In this document: in pieces, positions 51,697-57,747 of the stretch
Position numbering within the stretch: position 1 is the first letter of the stretch
How the letters are laid out: the number at the start of each line of letters is the position of its first letter
Source: Jatrophihabitans_A sp035248685
Lineage (GTDB): Bacteria > Actinomycetota > Actinomycetes > Mycobacteriales > Jatrophihabitantaceae
DNA length: 64,000 nucleotides
Direction: 5' to 3'
Assembly: GCA_035248685.1 (NCBI GenBank)
Contig: DATFHF010000027.1
Coordinates: 62,001-126,000, forward strand
Translations under genes and position numbers: made by a program
Notes under the pieces: generated by a model
Databases searched by the model: none
Seen by the model: only the letters and a program-made list of their open reading frames with translations
Told to the model about the DNA's origin: nothing

Positions 51697-52360
51697 CAGC
51701 CTCAGTACCGTCCCGGTCATCCGATCGATACCGGCGCCGGCCGGCTACCTGTGCGGCCTCACCTGGGACGGTGCCCGGCTCTGGCACTCCGACCAGGATG
51801 CCGGCAGGATCTGGGCCCTCGACCCGGCCACCGGTGCGGTGCTGCGCACCATCGAGTCCGGTTGGGTACGAGCCGACCTGGCTTACCACGACGGGCTGTT
51901 GTGCCAGGTCGGTGGCCGGCCCAAGCGAATAGTGCTGATCGATCCGGACACCGGTCAGGTCGTCGGCCAGAAGCAGGTATTGCCGTCCAGTGGCCGACTG
52001 TGCGGCATCGAGATGGGCCCGGAAGGCATCTGGATGTGCCTGCGCTCGCCATCGGTGCTCCAACTTCGCGATATGGAAACCATGACCCCTCAGGTCGAGT
52101 TTCCGATTGCCGGTGCGCCGTCCGGCGCGACCTACGCTCACGGAGTCGTGGTATATGGCGAGTTCGAGACCGGCCTACTGCGCGCCGTCGACACCACGAG
52201 CGGTGAACTGCTGGACACGGTCCAGGTGGCCGGGCATCCCACCGGGATGACCTGGGATGGCGAACATGTCTGGTACTGCGACTTCGCTGCCCGGGCGTGC
52301 AAGGCCGTCAACCTGGACGTGCTCGCGGCGCCACATCAGCGAGGCGGGGTCCGGCAATGA
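51689..52360 (+). CDS. small beta-propeller protein, paralogue of 42215-42853
   Basis: 223 residues, no signal peptide. Blades of the form LCGLTWDGARLWHSDQDAGRIWALDPATGAVLRTI and HPTGMTWDGEHVWYCDFAARACKAVNLDV. Same family as the propeller next to the UbiB-like gene, so two operons of the locus each carry one copy. AAAGGAGCAGGAG ribosome-binding site inside the preceding gene. Its stop overlaps the start of the 69-aa gene. Confidence 0.72.
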   Translation: MTSSLSTVPVIRSIPAPAGYLCGLTWDGARLWHSDQDAGRIWALDPATGAVLRTIESGWVRADLAYHDGLLCQVGGRPKRIVLIDPDTGQVVGQKQVLPSSGRLCGIEMGPEGIWMCLRSPSVLQLRDMETMTPQVEFPIAGAPSGATYAHGVVVYGEFETGLLRAVDTTSGELLDTVQVAGHPTGMTWDGEHVWYCDFAARACKAVNLDVLAAPHQRGGVRQ

Positions 52361-52566
52361 CCGCGACGCACTATCTCGATGCCGTCGAGTACGACCTGAC
52401 CGGCCGGCCCGGCCGACTGCACGCGGTAGCGAGCTACGACGGGCAACTGTGGTTGGCGACGGTATGTGGCCTGGCGATGCAAGCGTATCCATCGACCGGT
52501 ACCGCATGGGACGCGCTGCCGCTCGGGCTGCGCTGTGCCAGGTGCGCCGCGGCCCTTGCCGAGTAG
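52357..52566 (+). CDS. small protein, 69 aa, with C-terminal CxxC
   Basis: MTATHYLDAVEYDLTGRPGRLHAV, then YDGQLWLATVCGLAMQAYP and the end LRCARCAAALAE. The ATGA overlap with the propeller gene makes it real. The CxxC end could be a metal or redox site. It is the only small gene in the operon, so it was considered as a peptide substrate, but it lacks a leader/core look. Function unknown. Confidence 0.65.
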   Translation: MTATHYLDAVEYDLTGRPGRLHAVASYDGQLWLATVCGLAMQAYPSTGTAWDALPLGLRCARCAAALAE

Positions 52567-52588
52567 GCCAATCGGCAATGCGCCGCCC

Positions 52589-52611
52589 GGGTCGTCAGCC
52601 GCTGACGACCC
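52589..52611. terminator. bidirectional hairpin between convergent operons
   Basis: GGGTCGTCA (52589-52597), loop GCCGC, TGACGACCC (52603-52611). It lies between the 69-aa gene and the P450 gene, which converge. Confidence 0.75.
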
Positions 52612-52646
52612 AGGCGGGCAGTTCTCACCGGGATTGCCGGGTAGTT

Positions 52647-54005
52647 TCAGCCGCTCACCGCGGCCACCCGCCGACGGTGCGCGATCATCGGAAGCGAATC
52701 AACCGGCATGGTGATCGCCAGCTTCGGCTTGGGCTGATGACCGGGTACCGAGGCCAGCTGCCAGCGAGCGGTGATGGTAGCCAGTAAAACGATCATCTCC
52801 ACCCAGGCGAACTGGTCACCGATGCAACCGTGAACACCGACGCTGAACGGCATGAAAGCGCCTCGGGGGATGGCCTTGGCCCGCTCGTGCAGCCAGCGGT
52901 CCGGGTCGAACCGTTCCGGGTCGGCATGGATCACCGGGTTGTGGTTGAGCGCGTGGAAGCTGTACAGGACGTCGGTACCGGCCGGAATCCGATAACCGCC
53001 GAGATCGGTGTCGCGCGTGGTCATCCGGCTCAGGAACAGGCCCTGGGTGCGCTTGCGCAGCGTCTCGGTGATTACCCGCCTGGTGTAGTCCAGTTGGGCC
53101 ACGTCGTGGTAGCCGGCCGGTCGGCCAGCCAGCACCTGGTCGACCTCCTCGTGCAGCCGGCGTTCTACCTCCGGGTGGGTGGCGATCTCGTGCAACGCCC
53201 AGGACAGCGTGTTACTAACGGTATTGCTGCCCGCGATGAAGAAGGTCATCACCTCGTCGTGCAGCTGCTGATCCGACATCGCCGGTTCACCGGCCTCGGT
53301 TCGGACGTACAGCATGGTGGACAGCAAATCTCCGCGGTCGACCCCGCTGGCACGGTAGTCAGTGATCACCTGGTTGATAGTCCGTCGCAGATATTCGGTG
53401 GCCGCCCGGTACCGCAGGTTCGCCGGTGTCGGCAACTTGGTCAGGCCGATGGTGTCGGTCATCCGTCGGAACAGGCCGCCTAGCAGTACCGTGGTGGCGG
53501 CCACGAACTCGGCGATGTCGATAGCGGTGTCGGCCGAGAAAATCACCTGCGTGACATTTGTCAGCGCGAGGTTGTCCATCTCCTTGTCGACGGCCAACCG
53601 CCCACCGTCCGGCCAGCCGGCGGTCCGCTGCGCGACTACCTCGCTCATCCGCTCGGTGTACTGCATGATCCGGGAATGGTCGAAGGCCGGCTGGATAATT
53701 GCCCGTTGCCGGCGATGGAAATCGCTCTCGGAAATGCCCAGGCCGTTGCCGAACATCATCCGGAATCGCTCGGTGATCGGGCCGCCCCGCGCGAAGGTTT
53801 CCGGATCCCGCAGCAACTCGCGAATCAGCCCCGGCTCGTTGACCACGTACATTTGCTTCGGGCCGAGCTGGATGATCGTGACCGCGTCGCCGGAATCCTG
53901 CAACGAGAGCAGGAAGTCGCCCGGCCGGCGTTTCATCTGAAGGGCGTGCCCGACTACCGGCAGCCGGCCGGGCGCCGTCGCCGGCGACCGTGCGATGGTG
54001 GTCAT
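52647..54005 (-). CDS. cytochrome P450
   Basis: About 452 residues, soluble bacterial P450 starting MTTIARSPATAPGRLPVVGHAL. Heme motif FMPFSVGVHGCIGD with the thiolate Cys, ExxR as VITETLRKRTQG, and I-helix FFIAGSNTVSNTLSW. The I-helix lacks the usual acidic residue before Thr (AGSNT instead of AG(D/E)T), which can alter proton delivery. Overall it resembles terpene-oxidising P450s such as pentalenene oxygenase, but no terpene synthase is in the window. It follows the EF-hand gene by 4 nt. Confidence 0.92.
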   Translation of the reverse strand: MTTIARSPATAPGRLPVVGHALQMKRRPGDFLLSLQDSGDAVTIIQLGPKQMYVVNEPGLIRELLRDPETFARGGPITERFRMMFGNGLGISESDFHRRQRAIIQPAFDHSRIMQYTERMSEVVAQRTAGWPDGGRLAVDKEMDNLALTNVTQVIFSADTAIDIAEFVAATTVLLGGLFRRMTDTIGLTKLPTPANLRYRAATEYLRRTINQVITDYRASGVDRGDLLSTMLYVRTEAGEPAMSDQQLHDEVMTFFIAGSNTVSNTLSWALHEIATHPEVERRLHEEVDQVLAGRPAGYHDVAQLDYTRRVITETLRKRTQGLFLSRMTTRDTDLGGYRIPAGTDVLYSFHALNHNPVIHADPERFDPDRWLHERAKAIPRGAFMPFSVGVHGCIGDQFAWVEMIVLLATITARWQLASVPGHQPKPKLAITMPVDSLPMIAHRRRVAAVSG

Positions 54006-54009
54006 CGAA

Positions 54010-54585
54010 TCACAGGTCGCCGGCGATGGAGTTGCCAGGTGCGTCCGGGTCGTCGCTGAGGTAATACTCCTCGAGTGCCTGCTCGAACTCCGCGGCGGTG
54101 ACATAGCCGTCGGAGTCGGAGTCCAGCAGCCCGAACGACCAGCGAATCTCACGTTCGCTCATGCCGGATCTACGCTGCGCCTCGCTCATCTCCTCGACCT
54201 GGCACCGGCCGTCACCGTCCGCGTCGGCCAGCGCGAACGCGGCCATGCTGAACGGGATCGCGGCCAGCGCCACGTAGTCGGCATACTCGGTGCTGCTCAT
54301 CCAGTCGATCCACTCCTGCCTGGTGAGCTTGGCCGGGTTGAGCGTGCCGGTCCGCTGCTCGATCGCCCGCCACATGGCTTGGGCGCGGCCGTGGATGTTC
54401 CGCCACGCCTCGCTGCGGGTCGGCACGTGGTAGGCGTCGCAGTAGAGCTGTGCCATGCCGGTGAGATCCAGCACGTCGATCACACCGTCGCCGTCGGGGT
54501 CAAACGACATGAACACCTTGTTCAACTTGCGGATCTGCAACTCGGACGGCTTGGCGCGCCGGCGTGGTTCCAGGGCAATGGTCAT
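54010..54585 (-). CDS. EF-hand calcium-binding protein
   Basis: 191 residues with three canonical EF-hand loops: DPDGDGVIDVLD (about 29-40), DADGDGRCQVEE (about 115-126) and DSDSDGYVTAAE (about 149-160), plus helical linkers. Calerythrin-like cytoplasmic Ca2+ sensor or buffer. Directly upstream of the P450 gene in the same unit, which suggests a linked function. Confidence 0.92.
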   Translation of the reverse strand: MTIALEPRRRAKPSELQIRKLNKVFMSFDPDGDGVIDVLDLTGMAQLYCDAYHVPTRSEAWRNIHGRAQAMWRAIEQRTGTLNPAKLTRQEWIDWMSSTEYADYVALAAIPFSMAAFALADADGDGRCQVEEMSEAQRRSGMSEREIRWSFGLLDSDSDGYVTAAEFEQALEEYYLSDDPDAPGNSIAGDL

Positions 54586-54638
54586 CCTTGACTCCTTCCA
54601 CGAACTGACGAGCGATCAGTACCTACCCGAGCCAGGGC

Positions 54639-55181
54639 TCACTCGGCGGCCGGCTTCACCAGTGCGGTCACCAGCGGCGTCTGCGGAAGGTGGCCGAGCG
54701 CGTGCAGGACGCGCGCGGTGTCCGGGTGCGAGCTGACCGATGCGATCTTGCCGTCCTTGAAGGTGAAGAAGTCGGTGCTTTGCAGGTGGACCTTCCGCCC
54801 GGTGGCCGGGGTCGAGAGGAACTCGCCCTGGTGGGTCGGCCGAGCGCTCCAGCGCACCACGACCGTGTCACCCTCGGCTACCAGCGAGTCGATGTGGACG
54901 TTCAGGTCGGGGAACGCTTGCAGGACGTGCTCGGTGAAGGCCTGCCACGCCTGCACGTCAACATCGCCGCCACGGCCACCACCGGCGGCCGCGGGCGCGA
55001 ATCCGCCGCCCCGTAGGGCCGGATCCGAGACCAGATCGGCGAACCTGGTGCCACCGCAAGTGCCGCCGCCGTCGGCTACCGCTGTGAAGTCCGGCAGGGC
55101 GCTTACGTTGCGTTGGTTGACCACCTGGTCGAAAAAGCGTTGGACGAATGCCTTGTTTTCGTCGGGCGTGGTCTGGGCCAT
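54639..55181 (-). CDS. SnoaL-like (NTF2-fold) polyketide-cyclase/ester-cyclase family protein
   Basis: 180 residues. NKAFVQRFFDQVVNQRNVSALPDF, LQAFPDLNVHIDSLVAEGDTVVVRWSARPTHQGEFLSTPATGRKV and TDFFTFKDGKIAS are typical of the SnoaL family. A Gly-rich insert sits at about 60-80. May cyclise, isomerise or simply bind a small molecule. First gene of the EF-hand/P450 unit, with AAGAGGTAGG before the ATG and an AT-rich promoter about 100 nt upstream. Confidence 0.82.
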   Translation of the reverse strand: MAQTTPDENKAFVQRFFDQVVNQRNVSALPDFTAVADGGGTCGGTRFADLVSDPALRGGGFAPAAAGGGRGGDVDVQAWQAFTEHVLQAFPDLNVHIDSLVAEGDTVVVRWSARPTHQGEFLSTPATGRKVHLQSTDFFTFKDGKIASVSSHPDTARVLHALGHLPQTPLVTALVKPAAE

Positions 55182-55283
55182 TTCCTACCTCTTCCCGGGG
55201 CTCGGCAGCCGGCCTGGCTGCACTACAACCTGGATCGCTGGTGCGCGGAGCCAGCGTCGGGCTGGCCCGGACAGCGTTCTAAC

Positions 55284-55313
55284 GATGCTATATGATTTTA
55301 CAGTAATCTGCAA
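55284..55313 (-). promoter_or_regulatory. AT-rich promoter of the SnoaL-EF-hand-P450 operon
   Basis: Minus strand: TTGCAG, 15-nt spacer beginning ATTACTGTAAAAT, then TATAGCATC. Nearly the same element as at 43815-43844. Confidence 0.6.
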
Positions 55314-55341
55314 TATGCCGGGCCCGCGATGGCTGCGGCGC

Positions 55342-55854
55342 TTACTGGTGCCAGACCCGCGAGGACGCCACTGTGCGGGCGGTCGAAAGGTCTGCCAGCG
55401 TGATCTGAATCCGCCACGGTTGCAACCGCAGTACCGCGAACGTCGGATCGGTCGGTCCATCGGGCCAGGCCGCGTACGGGTCGTAGCCCAGCCCGATCGC
55501 CTTCGGCGCCATCACACCCCAGGCGAGCTGCTTGGCTGGCTGATCAGCTATCCAGGACGTCGCGCAATCGGCATACACCACGTTGTGTTCAGGCGTCCAA
55601 TAAGCACAGGAGAGGAACGGATTGCCAGCCAAGTGCGCGATCAGCACCGGCGTCCGGTGGGTGGTTACCGTACCCACCGGCCGGTCACTATCGAGTTGCC
55701 AGTCGACATGCAGGATTCGGTTGCGCGGCCGGCCTCGGCCGTCAACGGTGCTGGCCGTGCACCAGTTGATCGCCTCGGTCAGCGCGAAGAAGTCCGCGTG
55801 CAGTTCGGCGAAGGAGTCGACCTCGGTGCTGAACGCGCTGCGAACCGCCGGCAT
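55342..55854 (-). CDS. pyridoxamine-5'-phosphate-oxidase-fold flavoprotein
   Basis: 170 residues. FALTEAINWCTASTVDGRGRPRNRILHVDW, VGTVTTHRTPVLIAHLAGNPFLSCAYWTPEHNVVYADC and VLRLQPWRIQITLADL fit the split-barrel flavin-binding family. FMN- or F420-dependent redox enzyme, substrate unknown. TATAAC six bases before the ATG suggests leaderless transcription from an operator-rich promoter. Confidence 0.8.
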   Translation of the reverse strand: MPAVRSAFSTEVDSFAELHADFFALTEAINWCTASTVDGRGRPRNRILHVDWQLDSDRPVGTVTTHRTPVLIAHLAGNPFLSCAYWTPEHNVVYADCATSWIADQPAKQLAWGVMAPKAIGLGYDPYAAWPDGPTDPTFAVLRLQPWRIQITLADLSTARTVASSRVWHQ

Positions 55855-55865
55855 CGACCAGTTAT

Positions 55866-55897
55866 ACTATGTCTATATCAAGTAGACAAGCTGTCTA
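55866..55897 (-). promoter_or_regulatory. promoter/operator with three TAGACA half-sites
   Basis: TGTCTA (55870-55875), TAGACA (55883-55888) and TGTCTA (55892-55897) form overlapping inverted repeats with spacings of 7 and 3 nt. The 19-nt locus motif TACTTGATATAGACATAGT (minus, 55884-55866) overlaps them, and so does the -35/-10 region. Confidence 0.6.
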
Positions 55898-55917
55898 GGT
55901 TGAGCCCCGCATAATGG

Positions 55918-56406
55918 TCAGAGCTTCAGGCCCGCCGGCGGTGCCTTGTCGGCCACCAGGCTCAGCACTATGTCGTGTTCGAGCAGCGCCTTGAGTGCGG
56001 ACAGCACCATGGTCCAACCGGCGGTGGAATCCAGTACGCCGGCAAGGATCTCGTCAGTAGTGCCGGTGAATCCGGCCTCGGTGACGTCCAGGAAGGTGTC
56101 CTCGCGCCAGGGCAGGAACCTGATCGAGAAGGTGGTCGGCGAGTCGTCCGAGCCCCAATCTGCGACCAGCAACCGGTCGGCCTCGAACTGCTTGACCGAC
56201 ACCTTCTTCGACACCCCGTACATCTCCCATTCCCAGCGGACGGTTGCGTCCGGCGCGAGCTCACCGCTGCTCTTGGTGAACCAGAATCGGGTGGTGATGC
56301 TGGGATCGGTCAAGGCTTGGAAGACCTGCTGCGGTGGTCGATGGATGAGCATCCCGGCCTTGGCCGGTGGCATCTCACTGAGGCGCAGATCGGCGGACTC
56401 GGCCAT
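55918..56406 (-). CDS. SRPBCC/AHSA1-domain protein
   Basis: About 162 residues. MLIHRPPQQVFQALTDPSITTRFWFTKSSGELAPDATVRWEWEMYG and GWTMVLSALKALLEHDIVLSLVADKAP are the START/AHSA1-like fold that binds hydrophobic ligands. The ATG at 56406 follows GAGGAAG. A longer frame starts at 56427. Downstream of the methyltransferase gene, probably co-transcribed. Confidence 0.82.
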   Translation of the reverse strand: MAESADLRLSEMPPAKAGMLIHRPPQQVFQALTDPSITTRFWFTKSSGELAPDATVRWEWEMYGVSKKVSVKQFEADRLLVADWGSDDSPTTFSIRFLPWREDTFLDVTEAGFTGTTDEILAGVLDSTAGWTMVLSALKALLEHDIVLSLVADKAPPAGLKL

Positions 56407-56455
56407 CTGGAACTCGCTTCCTCGCACAATCCGGTTACTGATGACGGCAGCTGGG

Positions 56456-57280
56456 TTACTCCGGCCGGTGGCCGGTAATGATCAGATAGCCGATCTTATC
56501 CCGGTAGATGGGCAACAGCGTCGCCATGGCATCGCGTTGCTGCTGGATGCGCTCCTCGCCGAACGCCTCGACCAGGTGTTCCCGATGCCGGTCGAGGCGG
56601 TCGAAGTAGCTGGGGTAGGACTTGCGGATCCGGTCACCGCAATCGATCACGTCGTCGATCACCAGGCCGTTGGCGCGGACGATGTCGAGCAGTTCGGCAT
56701 GCCGCAGCGGCGGGTGCATCGCCCCGGCGAGCAGGATCTCGGTCTCGTGCGGGGTCAAGCCGACCTCGGTAATGAACTCGGTGAGCACGATCCGGCCACC
56801 CGGACGTACCACCCGAACCGTCTCCCGCAGCCATTGCCCGAGGTCACTGGCGTGCTGAAGCGACTGGAACACCAGCGCCTTGTCGAAGCTTGCATCCGGG
56901 TAGGCCAGGGCTGCCGCGTCGCCATACTCGATCACGACCTGCCCGCGCAGGCCGGCCGCCTTGATCCGCCGGGTCGCCTCCTGCACCTGCCAGGCGCTGA
57001 TCGTCACGCCGGTGATCCTGGCCTCGACCCGCTGGGCGAGCCGGATCGCAGGCACCCCCACGCCGCAGCCGATGTCTATCGCGTGTTCGCCCGGTTGCAG
57101 GTCGAGTGCTTCGCCGACGATGTCGGTGAGCCGGTTGATCGCCTCTAACAGCGGGGTCTGGTCGTCGTCAGAGGTCCAGTAGCCGACATGGATGTTGCCG
57201 CCCATGATCTCAATGAGGCCGCCCATCTGGTCGTAGTAACTACCGATGTCCTCGATCGCAACCAACTCGCTGGCGGACAT
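56456..57280 (-). CDS. SAM-dependent methyltransferase
   Basis: 274 residues of the cyclopropane/sarcosine-type small-molecule methyltransferase look: YYDQMGGLIEIMGGNIHVGYW lead, motif I HAIDIGCGVGVPAIRLAQRV, YPDASFDKALVFQSLQHASD and VVRPGGRIVLTEF. O- or C-methylation of a natural product is plausible. Promoter region carries the ACTATTAAATAGT site. Rightmost gene of the locus. Confidence 0.86.
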   Translation of the reverse strand: MSASELVAIEDIGSYYDQMGGLIEIMGGNIHVGYWTSDDDQTPLLEAINRLTDIVGEALDLQPGEHAIDIGCGVGVPAIRLAQRVEARITGVTISAWQVQEATRRIKAAGLRGQVVIEYGDAAALAYPDASFDKALVFQSLQHASDLGQWLRETVRVVRPGGRIVLTEFITEVGLTPHETEILLAGAMHPPLRHAELLDIVRANGLVIDDVIDCGDRIRKSYPSYFDRLDRHREHLVEAFGEERIQQQRDAMATLLPIYRDKIGYLIITGHRPE

Positions 57281-57747
57281 GGCACAACCCCTCTCGTTCG
57301 TCGACCTGGTGATAGGCTTACAGAGTTACTATTAAATAGTGTAGTAGTGGGCTGGGTGGCTGTCCATGCGAGCGACGTCGGATGCATAGCTAACGTGAAC
57401 TACAGGTCCAGCCAACGTCGCCAAAAACCGGCCATTCCTCATCCAAGGATTGCGCGTAGGCACCATAAGAGTTAACGTCATATCAACATCGGGGGATGTC
57501 CATGAGCCGCTTTACACCCTTTAGGCCGCTATATGCCGGCATGTCGCTGGCCCAACGGTCGAGTAGGGGTTGATGCTTCGGCATGGCAGGCTTATCTCGT
57601 TCTCCGATGCGCTGGCGTGTCCGACTGAGCAAGCAGAGCTCATCACCCCGACGGACTGGATCAGGCACCGGGCTTACTCTTATCCGGCAGTATCCGGCGG
57701 CAGCAAACCGCCCGCGTCATTTCACCGCAGTACCGGAAGGATTATTG
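57281..57747. other. divergent intergenic region at the right border of the locus
   Basis: Contains the ACTATTAAATAGT site near the methyltransferase promoter. The rest (57350-57747) holds no supported gene. A ribosome-binding site (GGAAGG) precedes the next gene. I see no recognisable riboswitch. Confidence 0.4.
57328..57346 (-). promoter_or_regulatory. operator-like site before the methyltransferase gene
   Basis: Near-perfect palindrome ACTATTAAATAGT at 57328-57340, one base different from the site at the HxlR gene. On the minus strand the extended 19-mer reads TACTACACTATTTAATAGT. Confidence 0.55.

Noticed and set aside
52357..52566. The 69-aa protein as a RiPP precursor for TldD/PmbA
   Set aside because: No leader/core division, no modifiable core repeats, and it lies at the end of the operon. 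Kept as a small protein of unknown role.
30027..57280. Standard NRPS, PKS, terpene, lanthipeptide or YcaO cluster
   Set aside because: No core enzyme of these classes is seen in any frame.
57680..57747. GCAAACC in the leader of the metallophosphoesterase gene as a cyclic-di-GMP riboswitch
   Set aside because: Only this short match. The rest of the GEMM consensus and helices could not be found.
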